From Solibacter sp039934035 (lineage in GTDB: Bacteria; Acidobacteriota; Terriglobia; Bryobacterales; Bryobacteraceae), in contig JBDTMZ010000107.1 in assembly GCA_039934035.1 (NCBI GenBank), positions 1 through 64,000 of the forward strand: a stretch of 64,000 nt of DNA, written 5' to 3'. Positions 23,539 through 32,460 of this stretch are shown here, in pieces. Position 1 is the first letter of the stretch. Each line of letters begins with the position of its first letter. Made by a program: the position numbers and the translations under genes. The notes under the pieces are model-generated. The model was given only the letters and a program-made list of their open reading frames with translations, was not told where the DNA came from and made no database searches.

Positions 23539-25623
23539 CTACATTATGGCAGTCGGCGGAGCGGGCTCGTTCGGGTCGCCCGCGTTGGCCAGCGGGATGC
23601 GAATCAGGGTGAAGGCGAGCAATGCCATCACCACGATTCCCGCCACGTACGACGGCTCCTTGAATGCCGACGGCAGGTTCTTGCCCTGGAAATCGTAGAC
23701 CGCCTTCACCAGCCCCGCCAACGCTTCGCCCGCAATCAGGCCCGACGCCACCAGCACGCCGGTATTCTCGGTGCGCGCGCGTTGTGCTTCGTTGAAACTC
23801 TTGCGGCGCGCGGCCGAATCCGTGAGCCAGCGCACCACGCCGCCCACGAAGATCGCCGACGTAATCGAGATCGGCAGATACATTCCGATGGCCACCAGCA
23901 TCGGGCTCTTCACCTTGAACATGATCATCGCGAGGCCGAGTAAGATCCCCGTCACCACCAGCGGCCACGCCATGTCCCCGCCTACGATGCCCTGTGCCAA
24001 TGAGGCCATCAGCCCGGCCTGCGGCGCGGTCAGCGCCTTGTCTCCAAAGCCGGTGCCGCCCATGTTGATGTTGCCCTGATAGAGAATCATCAACGGGAAG
24101 TACATCACCAGGCTGGCCAGCGTCACCGCCACGAGTTCGACAATCTGAATGGTGCGCGGCGTGCCGCCCAGTATGTAGCCCACTTTGAAATCCTGCAACA
24201 GTTCGCCCGCCACCGCCGAGGATACACAGACAACCGCCGCCACTCCCAGCACCGCCACGACGCCGGGAGCGCCCGATACGCCCATCGATACCATCAGCAG
24301 CGCGGCGATCACGAGGGTGGAAAGGGTCAACCCCGAAATCGGATTGTTGGACGACCCGATGACGCCCACCAGGTAACCGGACACAGTTGCGAAGAAGAAC
24401 CCCACTACCAACATCACCATCGCAGCCGCAATGCCGCCCGACACCAGGCCCGAAAGATAAATGTACAGAATGCACATCACCACGAACGTGCAGCCGATCA
24501 GCGCGAACACGGTCTTCGAACTCATGTACCGTTCGGTGCGTGAGACCGTCTCCGCGGCGGGTTGCCCGCCTTTCAATTCGGCGAAGGCCTTGCCCAGGCC
24601 GGCGATCAGGTTCTTGCGCATCTTGAACAGCGTGAAGCAGGTGCCCACCATCATGCTGCCCACCGCGATCGGGCGTACGATGAAGCGCCACACGGCGTTG
24701 GCCAGGGCCAGCCAATCTTCGTCCCGCGCGCCCGCCGGCAGAAAGGCCTGCAACTGCGGTCCCATGAAGAAAATCAGCAGCGGAATCAGCAGTCCCCACG
24801 CGACTACCGAGCCCGAAAAATTGAGCGCCGCCAGTTCCGGTCCGATGATGTAGCCCACGCCGATGAAAGCCGGGCTTACGGTGGGCGCCGAGACCGCCGA
24901 GATGCCGCCCGCGGTCAGCACATTGGTGCTGCCGAGCGGCCCCAGGCGCAGCGTGCTCGACCCAAGCCTGCCTACCCGGAAGAAGAAATCGCGGTCGGGC
25001 GCGAACAGGTTGAAGACGCCGCCCAGATAGACGGCCGCGCCGAAGCCGATGTTATAGAACAGGTACTTGGCGGCGCGCGCGCCGGCCTGTCCGGCCTTGT
25101 GAATTTCCGATGCGGCCACCGATTCCGGGAAGGGCAACTCCTTGTCCTCCACCATCACGCGGCGAATCAGTGAAACGAACAGCACGCCTAGCACTGAGCC
25201 CACCAACATCAGTGATGTGGACTTCAGGTACGCGGGGTCCACCGCCAGCGCCCACATGCTCGCCCAGAAACCCAGACCCTTGGGGATCACCGGCGGCGTC
25301 CACACGTGTGCGATGAAAAACGCCGGCAGCGTGAACACAGCGCCTGCCGCCACCGACTCGCCGATCGACCCGGCCGTGCGAGCGATGTTCTCTTCCAGGA
25401 TCGAGCCCTTGAACACGCGCAGCACCGCCATGCCGATCACCGCCGCCGGATACGTCGCCGCGATGGTCTGGCCGGCGCGCAACCCCAGGTAGGCATTGGC
25501 GGCGCCCAGGATGACACACATCACCAGGCCGAGCAGTACCGCGCGCCAGGTGAACTCACGCATCTGCATGCCTTCGGGTACGAAGGGCTTGAACTTGGGC
25601 TTCACGTCGGGAGGGGGCGTCAT
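23539..25623 (-). CDS. OPT-family oligopeptide transporter
   Basis: A 694-residue inner-membrane protein with about 15 hydrophobic segments. The N-terminal FTWRAVLLGLVMCVILGAANAYLGLRAGQTIAATYPAAVIGMAVL region and internal NPISGLTL, GNINMGGTGFGDKALTAPQAGLMASLAQGIVGGDM are typical of bacterial OPT proteins. These take up oligopeptides or metal chelates, probably with protons. It starts at ATG 25623, overlapping the yqeY stop by four bases (ATGA). It belongs to the minus-strand run yqeY-OPT-small protein-nucleotidyltransferase. Confidence 0.9.
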   Translation of the reverse strand: MTPPPDVKPKFKPFVPEGMQMREFTWRAVLLGLVMCVILGAANAYLGLRAGQTIAATYPAAVIGMAVLRVFKGSILEENIARTAGSIGESVAAGAVFTLPAFFIAHVWTPPVIPKGLGFWASMWALAVDPAYLKSTSLMLVGSVLGVLFVSLIRRVMVEDKELPFPESVAASEIHKAGQAGARAAKYLFYNIGFGAAVYLGGVFNLFAPDRDFFFRVGRLGSSTLRLGPLGSTNVLTAGGISAVSAPTVSPAFIGVGYIIGPELAALNFSGSVVAWGLLIPLLIFFMGPQLQAFLPAGARDEDWLALANAVWRFIVRPIAVGSMMVGTCFTLFKMRKNLIAGLGKAFAELKGGQPAAETVSRTERYMSSKTVFALIGCTFVVMCILYIYLSGLVSGGIAAAMVMLVVGFFFATVSGYLVGVIGSSNNPISGLTLSTLVIAALLMVSMGVSGAPGVVAVLGVAAVVCVSSAVAGELLQDFKVGYILGGTPRTIQIVELVAVTLASLVMYFPLMILYQGNINMGGTGFGDKALTAPQAGLMASLAQGIVGGDMAWPLVVTGILLGLAMIMFKVKSPMLVAIGMYLPISITSAIFVGGVVRWLTDSAARRKSFNEAQRARTENTGVLVASGLIAGEALAGLVKAVYDFQGKNLPSAFKEPSYVAGIVVMALLAFTLIRIPLANAGDPNEPAPPTAIM

Positions 25624-26066
25624 GAAAGCTTCGACCTCACTTTATCGCTCAGAGTCTTGCCGTCCACGGTCTTTCCCGTGAGTCTGGCCTGCACGGCTTT
25701 CATTACAAGGCCCATCTGCTTCTGGGAAGTTGCGCCGGTCTCCGCCATCGCCGCCGCCACCGCCGCATCGATTTCTTCTTCGCTGGCACTGGCCGGAAGA
25801 TAGCTTTCGAGGATGACCTTCTCGGCCTCTTCTTTTTCCGCCGACTCGGTACGGCCCGCCTTGCGATACATCTCCGCGGCGTCGATGCGCTGCTTGATGA
25901 GGATCTTGAGCACCTGCATCTCGGCGGCTTCGTCGATTGGCTTGGGCGAGTCCACCTTCAGCTTCATCAACGCTGCTTTCAACATGCGGAGCGCGCTCAA
26001 CCGCGCGGCATCGCCGCTCTTCATGGCGAGGACCATTTGCTGCTGCACCTGATCGATAAGGGGCAT
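25620..26066 (-). CDS. yqeY: GatB/YqeY domain protein
   Basis: A 148-residue helical protein: MPLIDQVQQQMVLAMKSGDAARLSALRMLKAALMKLKVD ... SYLPASASEEEIDAAVAAAMAETGATSQKQMGLVMKAVQARLTGKTVDGKTLSDKVRSKL. This is the complete YqeY fold, related to the tRNA-binding tail of GatB. Role uncertain, possibly linked to tRNA or amidotransferase function. ATG 26066 lacks a Shine-Dalgarno, and a TATAAT lies only ten bases upstream, which suggests a leaderless message. It is first in a coupled run with the OPT transporter. Confidence 0.9.
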   Translation of the reverse strand: MPLIDQVQQQMVLAMKSGDAARLSALRMLKAALMKLKVDSPKPIDEAAEMQVLKILIKQRIDAAEMYRKAGRTESAEKEEAEKVILESYLPASASEEEIDAAVAAAMAETGATSQKQMGLVMKAVQARLTGKTVDGKTLSDKVRSKLS

Positions 26067-26076
26067 GATGTCTGAT

Positions 26077-26082
26077 ATTATA
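26077..26082 (-). promoter_or_regulatory. -10 element (TATAAT) upstream of yqeY
   Basis: On the minus strand a perfect TATAAT ends ten bases before the yqeY ATG. Transcription would begin about three bases before the start codon. No clear -35 was seen. Confidence 0.45.
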
Positions 26083-26190
26083 CGGCCTCGTCTTTACGGT
26101 TCCGCGCGCGGCGCGAATGATGGAGCGTGTTGACGGCGCGTGCTGCCGTCACCGCGCTCCTCTTGCTCGCCATGCGGCTGGACCAGGGCG

Positions 26191-27024
26191 CTACTTCAGT
26201 TCCCGAACCCAGATGTTGCGGAAGCTCAGCGCCGGACTCGGGTCCGGGTGGGCTTGCAGTTTAATCGGGGCGGTGTCGTATTTCTTATAGACCGGTTTGC
26301 CGATGAACAGCGTTTCTCCACTCAGCTCGAAGTGATTCTGCACCAGCACTCCGTTGAACAGGACGGTGATGTTTGCCGGCGTCTTGACGGAGCCATCCTC
26401 ATTGAATACCGGCGCCATCCAGACCACTTCGTAGGTCTGCCATTCGCCGGGTTTGCGCGACGGATTGACCAGCGGGATGCCCTGCTTGTAGATGCTTGCG
26501 CCCTGTCCGTTGACGTAGGTCTTGTTGTTGTACGAATCCAGAATTTGCAATTCGTAGCCCGCGTCGCCGCCTCCGGTGGAGGCCAGGAAGATGCCGCTAT
26601 TGCCGCGTAGCTGATCTTCGCCGGTGATGTCCGCAGGGATCTTCCATTCGACGTGCATTTGGAAATTGCGGAACTTGCGCTTGGTTTCGATGTTGCCTGC
26701 GCCCCTCACCTTACTGACGATCAGCGTGCCGTCTTTGACGATCCACGGTGCGGGCGACTTGTCGCGGGTGGAGACCCATTCATCGAGGTTCTTGCCGTCG
26801 AAGAGAACGATGGCGTCGGAGGGCGGCGCGGCATCGGTGGCGCCGGGTGTGACCACTTTGGGCACCGGCTCCCACACTTCCGTGTCTTGAGGGTTGCCGC
26901 GAGGCCCTTTGCGCGGAGTCTCCTGTGCGGGAGGAGGCGGCTGCTGTGCCGCCAGCGAAGCGGCCAGTGCCAGCAGCGCGAAGGCTTGCGACAAGCGGCG
27001 GCGCATGTCCGGGAAAGTCATCAT
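26191..27024 (-). CDS. Secreted DUF1080 (3-keto-disaccharide hydrolase-like) protein
   Basis: A 277-residue protein with an N-terminal signal (LSQAFALLALAASLAAQ) and a short Pro-rich linker. The jelly-roll DUF1080 domain follows: DAIVLFDGKNLDEWVSTR, WIVKDGTLIVSK, NFQMHVEWKIPADI, RGNSGIFL, YELQILDSYNN, and the ending PIKLQAHPDPSPALSFRNIWVREL. Members bind or hydrolyse modified sugars outside the cytoplasm. It is probably exported to the periplasm. Two ATGs near 27024 are possible starts; the first is used. It lies between yqeY and an M48-like gene, with no close coupling. Confidence 0.88.
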   Translation of the reverse strand: MMTFPDMRRRLSQAFALLALAASLAAQQPPPPAQETPRKGPRGNPQDTEVWEPVPKVVTPGATDAAPPSDAIVLFDGKNLDEWVSTRDKSPAPWIVKDGTLIVSKVRGAGNIETKRKFRNFQMHVEWKIPADITGEDQLRGNSGIFLASTGGGDAGYELQILDSYNNKTYVNGQGASIYKQGIPLVNPSRKPGEWQTYEVVWMAPVFNEDGSVKTPANITVLFNGVLVQNHFELSGETLFIGKPVYKKYDTAPIKLQAHPDPSPALSFRNIWVRELK

Positions 27025-27098
27025 GTGTGAATTCTACTTTAGCTGGTGGCGGAATGCAGCGCTGCGGGATTTGGGGGATGGGGGCGGCTGGAGTCCCC

Positions 27099-28010
27099 CT
27101 ACTGCTTGCGCTTCAGAGTCGGTCGATCGTCCGTGAGGGTCGGTGGTTGGCGCCTGAGGGTTGGTGGTTGGCGCTGGCGTGTGGCTGGATTGTTTTCGGG
27201 CTGCGCCATCAGGGGCGCGACCTCCTCACGGATGGCGGCGAACTCGGTGGCGGGTTCAGCGTACCTGGCTTGCGGCAGTCGCGCGATGGCCGCACCCAGG
27301 GCGGCAATTCGTTGGTCGTGGTCCGGCAAACGGGAAAAGACCTTTGGCTGGGTGCCCGGTGGACCAGGCCGGACGCGTTCGAGGTAACGCACCAATGCCG
27401 CAGGATCGAACCCGGCGTGCGCCATCGCTTCGACGGACGAGGCGTCGGCTTCCAGTTCACTGCTTCGCAGTTGCGCCATAAACCGAAGCGGAATCGCTAC
27501 ATCCCGTCCGGGGAGCCAACCGTCCATAAAGATCAAGGGGATACTCGCGTAGCTTCTCGTGTTGTTCCCCGTGATGTTCCCCGTTGTCTGCAGTGTCCCA
27601 TGACGTTGGGCAACGTGTTCCATTGCATGCGCCAGCATCCCTGCAAATTCGGCCTCGTCGTTGGCTCCGGCGAATAGTGCGGCGGGGACGAAGATCACGC
27701 CGCCGGGCAGAGCTGCGGGCTCGTGAGTTAAGGTGTCGTCGACGATCAGGTTGAAGGTGTAGTCGAAGCGGGCGCCTTGAATATGAGGAGCGATCTTCTG
27801 ACCGAGATGCTCCACGTACTCTTGCACCGCCGGACTATTCAGCGCCCTTGTCTTCAGCCGAATCTCACTGGCTAGCTGCTGTCCGAGCGCCCTCTCTTTT
27901 TCCAGGCTGTAGCCGTTGACGTCTCCCACCCCGACCGGTTCCTGCGCGGCAACTGGTAGCACCGCCAGAAACAGAACGCTGGCATAGGGTACACGCATCC
28001 TGCGCTTCAC
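27099..28010 (-). CDS. Secreted M48-like protein lacking the catalytic glutamate
   Basis: A 303-residue protein with a signal peptide (MKRRMRVPYASVLFLAVLPVAAQ). It has the M48/BepA core, including LNSPAVQEYVEHLGQKIAP, PGGVIFVPAALF, EFAGMLAHAMEHVAQRHG and SSELEADASSVEAMAHAGFDPAALVRYLERV. The zinc motif HExxH reads His128-Ala-Met-Glu-His132, so the two His ligands and the downstream ELEAD remain but the catalytic Glu is Ala. It is likely a non-catalytic or altered homologue, perhaps a periplasmic chaperone. The C-terminal tail repeats R-Q-P-P-T-L from a short DNA repeat near 27127-27180. Confidence 0.78.
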   Translation of the reverse strand: MKRRMRVPYASVLFLAVLPVAAQEPVGVGDVNGYSLEKERALGQQLASEIRLKTRALNSPAVQEYVEHLGQKIAPHIQGARFDYTFNLIVDDTLTHEPAALPGGVIFVPAALFAGANDEAEFAGMLAHAMEHVAQRHGTLQTTGNITGNNTRSYASIPLIFMDGWLPGRDVAIPLRFMAQLRSSELEADASSVEAMAHAGFDPAALVRYLERVRPGPPGTQPKVFSRLPDHDQRIAALGAAIARLPQARYAEPATEFAAIREEVAPLMAQPENNPATRQRQPPTLRRQPPTLTDDRPTLKRKQ

Positions 28011-28205
28011 CTCGGCTTGACAGACGCAGAGCGCCGCAGCAGGGTTTCCGGAATAACGGCGCTACCGGAGACGCGTTCGGCGGGCACCCTGCCGGCGCCG
28101 GCATTCTGCGTGTTGCGCGCCGCGCGCTCAAGCCTTCAGTCGTGGCCCCAGGCGGTTGCAAACAGCCCGAAAATCTCTGGTATTCTAGAAGACTAACCCC
28201 ACGAG

Positions 28206-29369
28206 ATGTATATCAAAAAACAGCGTTTACTTACCCCTGGTCCGACCCCTCTCTACCCGCCTGCCTTGCACGCGATGATGCGGTCGGACATGCACCACCG
28301 AACCGAAGATTTCCGTAAGGTTTACCGAGCTTGTCTGGCCGACCTGAAGGAAGTGCTGGGGACGTCGAACGACGTAGTGATGTTCGCCGCCTCCGGTACC
28401 GGAGCCATGGATGCTTCGGTGTCGAATCTATTCTCGAAAGGCGATAAGGTCATCGTTTGCGTTGCCGGAAAGTTCGGTGAACGCTGGGCCGATATCGTGA
28501 AGGCCTATGGCCTCGACGCCAACGTGATCGCCGTGCCCTACGGGCAGGTGGTGACGCCCGCGCAGGTGGAAGCCGCGCTCCAGGCCGAACCCGCCACCAA
28601 AGGCGTTTTCGTGCAGGCGTCGGAGACCTCCACCGGCGCGGCGCACGACGTGGCAGCGATGGGTAAGATCATCGCCAAAACCGGTGCGATCTTCGTGGTC
28701 GATTCCATCACCGGGATGGGCACCATGCCGTTGGATATCGATGGCTGGGGTCTGGACGTAGTGATTGGCGGATCGCAGAAGGCATTCATGGTGCCTCCGG
28801 GACTCGCGTTCATGACAGTGAGCGCCAAGGCCTGGAAACTCGGCGAAACCTCGAACCTGCCTCACTTCTACTTCAACCTGAAGAAGGAAAAGAAGAGCGG
28901 AGACGCGGGCGAATCGAGCTGGACACCCGCCACGGCGATGATTCTGGCGATGGGCGAAGCGCTGCTCTACGTCAAGCAGATCGGCATGGCGAACCTGATC
29001 AGGAACGCGCAGATGCTGGCGGAAGCCACCCGCGACGCTGCCACGAAACTCGGTCTGGAACTCTTCTCGGCGGGCTCGCCCGGGTCTTCGGTCACCGCCA
29101 TCAAAGCTCCCGCGGGGATGGATTCGGGCGTGATCGTGAAGGAATTCCGCAGCCGCTTCGGCTCGATCATCGCCAACGGCCAGGGTTCGATGAAGGGACA
29201 GATTTTCCGCATCGCGCACCTTGGCTACTTCGATTTCGCCGATTTGTTTGCCATGATCGCCTGTCTCGAAATCATCCTGAACGCCAACGGCCATCCGGTG
29301 CAGTACGGAACGGGCGTGGCCGCGGCGCAGGAAATCTACGCGAAGGCCGCGGTCCAACCTTCTAAATAA
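28206..29369 (+). CDS. Class V aminotransferase (serine-pyruvate/alanine-glyoxylate family), probable serine pathway transaminase
   Basis: A 387-residue PLP enzyme: LLTPGPTPLYPPALHAMMRSDMHHRTEDFRKVYRACLADLKEVLG is the family N-terminus, VVMFAASGTGAMDASVSNLF binds the cofactor phosphate, and VVDSITGMGTMPLDIDGWGLDVVIGGSQKAFM holds the PLP Lys in GGSQK. Close relatives include archaeal enzymes that act as phosphoserine or alanine-glyoxylate aminotransferases. Its position 60 bases before serA suggests that it supplies the transamination step of serine synthesis in place of a classical serC. TATTCT at 28181-28186 may be the -10. Confidence 0.87.
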   Translation: MYIKKQRLLTPGPTPLYPPALHAMMRSDMHHRTEDFRKVYRACLADLKEVLGTSNDVVMFAASGTGAMDASVSNLFSKGDKVIVCVAGKFGERWADIVKAYGLDANVIAVPYGQVVTPAQVEAALQAEPATKGVFVQASETSTGAAHDVAAMGKIIAKTGAIFVVDSITGMGTMPLDIDGWGLDVVIGGSQKAFMVPPGLAFMTVSAKAWKLGETSNLPHFYFNLKKEKKSGDAGESSWTPATAMILAMGEALLYVKQIGMANLIRNAQMLAEATRDAATKLGLELFSAGSPGSSVTAIKAPAGMDSGVIVKEFRSRFGSIIANGQGSMKGQIFRIAHLGYFDFADLFAMIACLEIILNANGHPVQYGTGVAAAQEIYAKAAVQPSK

Positions 29370-29429
29370 ATAATCGGGCGGGGAGTCCCCTGGTAGTACG
29401 GGGATGTCCCCGCTTCACCTGGAAATCCT

Positions 29430-31004
29430 ATGAACGTCCTCATTGCCGAGCCACTCGCGCCGGCTGGGATCGAATTGTTTCGATCCCAGGCTGGCTGGAA
29501 CGTCATCGTTTCGAATCCGAAGGAATATGCGCAGCACCTCGCAGAGGCGGATGCGCTGCTGGTGCGGAGTGCCGTACAGGTAAACCAAGCGGTGCTGGAG
29601 AAGGCGCCGAAGCTGCGCGTAATCGGACGCGCGGGCGTCGGCGTGGACAACGTCGACCTCGACGCCGCCACGCAGGCCGGCGTGCTGGTGATGAATACGC
29701 CGGGCGGCAACGCCATCAGCGTGGCGGAGCATACGCTCGCCATGATGCTGGCGATGGCGCGCCACATCCCGCAGGCCAACGCTTCCACGCGCGCCGGCAA
29801 GTGGGAGAAGAAGAAGTTCATGGGCAACGAACTGCGCGGCAAGACGCTGGGCATCGTGGGCCTGGGCAGTATCGGGCGGGAAGTGGTGAAGCGCGCGCGC
29901 GCCTTCGAAATGCGAATTGTGGCGCACGACCCGTACGTCACCTCCACGATCGCGCACGATCTGGGCGTGGAGCTGCTCGATTTGACGAAACTCTACGCGG
30001 CGTCCGACTATCTGACACTGCACGTTGCGGCCACGCCCGAGACGCAGGGGATGCTCTCGCACGAGGCGTTCGCGCAGATGAAGGAAGGCGTTCGCATCGT
30101 CAACTGCGCCCGCGGTGAACTGGTGGACGAGGCGGCGCTGGCAGAGGCCCTGGCCAGCGGCAAAGTCGCTGACGTTTCGCTCGACGTATTTAGCGTAGAA
30201 CCGCCGCCCGCCGGCTTCCCGTTGTTTGCTCTCGATGGCGTGCTGGCCACGCCGCATATCGGCGGCTCGACGGAAGAGGCGCAGGAAATCGTCGGCGTCC
30301 GCATCGCCGAACAGGTGGTGGAGTATCTGAAGAGCGGCGTGGCGATCAACGCCGTCAACATGCCGGCACTGTCGCCGGACCAGTATCGCGCGCTCGGTCC
30401 GTACGCGGCGCTGGCCGGCCGCCTCGGCAACTTCGCGTCGTACATCGCGAGCGGAAATCCGCATACGGTGCGGCTGCACTATTTCGGACACATTGCGGAC
30501 AATGCGACAAGTCTGCTGCGCAATGCGGGACTGGCCGGAGTGTTGGGACGGTCCACCTCGAATCGCGCCAACCTGATCAACGCGATGCAGATTGCGGAGC
30601 AGCGCGGATGGCAGGTGGTGGAGCGGCACGATAAGCGCAGCGTGCACACCGATTCGATTCGGATTGACGTAGAGACCGATACCGGCGTGACGAGCGTGGA
30701 AGGCGCGGTGGTGCTCGGCAAGACGCGCCTGTTGCAGGTGGACGGGATCTACTGCGAGGCGGAACTGGCGGGCTTTCTGATCGTGATGAAGAATCAGGAC
30801 GTGCCCGGCGTGATCGGCCACGTGGGCACGGTGTTGGGCAGGAACAGCATCAACATCGCCAACTTCTCGTTGGGTCGCCGCGAGGGAACCTCCGAGGCGG
30901 TGGCGTTAGTGTCCACCGACGGGCTGGTGCCGGAAGCGGTGCTGGCGCAACTCAAAGAGAATCCGGCAGTGAAGTTCGCGCGCAGCGTGGAGTTTGCCGG
31001 GTAG
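29430..31004 (+). CDS. serA: D-3-phosphoglycerate dehydrogenase
   Basis: A 524-residue long-form SerA that oxidises 3-phosphoglycerate to 3-phosphohydroxypyruvate, the committed step to serine. It has a substrate domain (MNVLIAEPLAPAGIELF ... LRVIGRAGVGVDNVDLDAA), an NAD domain with GKTLGIVGLGSIGREV, RIVNCARGELVDEAALAEAL, and the catalytic His in TPHIGGSTEEAQE. An intervening domain (about 330-440) and a C-terminal ACT domain (LIVMKNQDVPGVIGHVGTVLGRNSINIANFSLGR) suggest feedback by serine. It follows the class V aminotransferase and is probably cotranscribed. Confidence 0.96.
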   Translation: MNVLIAEPLAPAGIELFRSQAGWNVIVSNPKEYAQHLAEADALLVRSAVQVNQAVLEKAPKLRVIGRAGVGVDNVDLDAATQAGVLVMNTPGGNAISVAEHTLAMMLAMARHIPQANASTRAGKWEKKKFMGNELRGKTLGIVGLGSIGREVVKRARAFEMRIVAHDPYVTSTIAHDLGVELLDLTKLYAASDYLTLHVAATPETQGMLSHEAFAQMKEGVRIVNCARGELVDEAALAEALASGKVADVSLDVFSVEPPPAGFPLFALDGVLATPHIGGSTEEAQEIVGVRIAEQVVEYLKSGVAINAVNMPALSPDQYRALGPYAALAGRLGNFASYIASGNPHTVRLHYFGHIADNATSLLRNAGLAGVLGRSTSNRANLINAMQIAEQRGWQVVERHDKRSVHTDSIRIDVETDTGVTSVEGAVVLGKTRLLQVDGIYCEAELAGFLIVMKNQDVPGVIGHVGTVLGRNSINIANFSLGRREGTSEAVALVSTDGLVPEAVLAQLKENPAVKFARSVEFAG

Positions 31005-31077
31005 AACAAGCCTCCTGCCCAATACCGCTTTTCAGGCCTTCGCGATGACTGCTGCGCTGTGCCGGACTTCCCGTAGG

Positions 31078-31097
31078 GCGGGCTGCTTTCAGCCCGC
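31078..31097. terminator. Hairpin between convergent serA and enolase-family genes
   Basis: GCGGGCT-N6-AGCCCGC is a perfect 7-bp stem. It lies 74 bases after serA and 24 bases before the stop of the converging gene. It could serve both genes or be part of a dispersed GC-rich repeat. Confidence 0.45.
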
Positions 31098-31120
31098 TGC
31101 GCTTCAATGCCTCGTGAACC

Positions 31121-32362
31121 TCACAGCGGGCGGAAGCCGGGTTCAGTGCGCTCCTTAACTACATCGTCGAGCAGCGCCACTCCGATGCCGGGTTTGGCGG
31201 ACGGGACGAGATAGCCATCCTGCATCGCGACCGGTTCCGTCAGGCTGGTCATGGTCTTATTCGCATAGTGGGTCCACTCGAGCATGTGCAGGTTCGGAAT
31301 CACGCTGGCCACGTGGGCGTATGCCATGGTGCCGAGCGGAGAGGCGACGCCGTGCGGCGCGACGGGAACGTAGTAGGTCTCGGCCATGGCTGCGATCTTG
31401 CGGGTTTCGAGCAGGCCTCCGGTCTTGCACATATCGGGCTGAATGATGCTCAGCGCCTGCTTTTCGAGGAAGGGCCGGAAACCGAAGCGCGTATAGATAT
31501 TTTCGCCGGCCGCGATGGGAACGCGCGTCTGCGAGCGGATCTTCGCCATGGCGTCGGGATTATCCGGGGGAATCGGTTCTTCCACCCACGTCAGCCGGTA
31601 CGGTTCCAGCAGGTGGCAAAGCTGAATCGCGGACTCGGTATCGAAGCGCGTGTGGCATTCCAGCATCAGGTCGTAGTCGGGGCCCACGGCTTTGCGGACC
31701 GATGCCACCAGCGCCACGATATCGTCCGTCTGAGGAATGTTGAGGTGCATGTTGAAGGATTTTTCGGGCTCGGTGCCTTTGCGGATAGTGGCATCCCAGG
31801 GCTTGTAATCGATGCCCAGCTTCAGGCCCTTGGCTTTGGTCTCGGCAATGATTCTGGTGGCGTCCGGTGCGTCGTTGGCGTGCAGATAGACGGGCACGCG
31901 TTCGCGCACACGACCACCCATCAAGCGGTAGATCGGCACCCCCATGGCTTTGCCGGCGAGATCCCATAGCGCCATTTCGACGCCGCTGATGGCGGTGAGA
32001 TAGGGGCCGCCGGCTCCGCGTATAAAGACCGCGCTGGGCGCACTCGTCATGCGGTCCTGCCAAAGGCTGTAGAGGATGCCTTCGATGTCCAGCGGATCGC
32101 GGCCGGCCAGCGCGGAAGAGAAGTTGTTGTTGATGATGTATTCGGCGCCGAGGGTGTCCATGAACTCGCCCGTGCCGGTCAGGCCCTGGTCGGTATAGAC
32201 GCGCACAAAGCGGTTGTTGAGGCCGTCGCGCAAACGCACCGCGCGGATTTCGCGGATCTTGAGTTTAGGCGCGGCCGACGTTCCCTGTGCGCGCGCGTTG
32301 GAGAGAAACTCCTGGTAGACAGCAGCCCCTGTCAGACCGCCGAGAAAAGTTCGCCGTTTCAT
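31121..32362 (-). CDS. Tat-exported enolase-superfamily (mandelate racemase/galactonate dehydratase-like) enzyme
   Basis: A 413-residue protein. The start is ATG 32362, with GAGGTGA upstream. The N-terminus MKRRTFLGGLTGAAV is a Tat-type signal. It then has the enolase-superfamily capping domain and a barrel with AISGVEMALWDLAGKAMGVPIYRLMGG, GLKLGIDYK, LMLECHTRFD, TWVEEPIPPDN, PIAAGENIYTRFGF and LSIIQPDMCKTGG, the metal-ligand Asp/Glu series, plus a C-terminal His in VAPHGVASPLG. It likely dehydrates or epimerises a sugar acid outside the cytoplasm. Substrate cannot be told from sequence. A Tat signal on this family is uncommon outside such acidobacterial proteins. Confidence 0.87.
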   Translation of the reverse strand: MKRRTFLGGLTGAAVYQEFLSNARAQGTSAAPKLKIREIRAVRLRDGLNNRFVRVYTDQGLTGTGEFMDTLGAEYIINNNFSSALAGRDPLDIEGILYSLWQDRMTSAPSAVFIRGAGGPYLTAISGVEMALWDLAGKAMGVPIYRLMGGRVRERVPVYLHANDAPDATRIIAETKAKGLKLGIDYKPWDATIRKGTEPEKSFNMHLNIPQTDDIVALVASVRKAVGPDYDLMLECHTRFDTESAIQLCHLLEPYRLTWVEEPIPPDNPDAMAKIRSQTRVPIAAGENIYTRFGFRPFLEKQALSIIQPDMCKTGGLLETRKIAAMAETYYVPVAPHGVASPLGTMAYAHVASVIPNLHMLEWTHYANKTMTSLTEPVAMQDGYLVPSAKPGIGVALLDDVVKERTEPGFRPL

Positions 32363-32460
32363 GTGGTCACCTCGCCATCTCACATCTTGGTGATTGTGTC
32401 ACAGGACGGCGCCGCGGATATGAGTGCGCCGCCCACAAGGCCCCCTGCAGACACCCGGGC

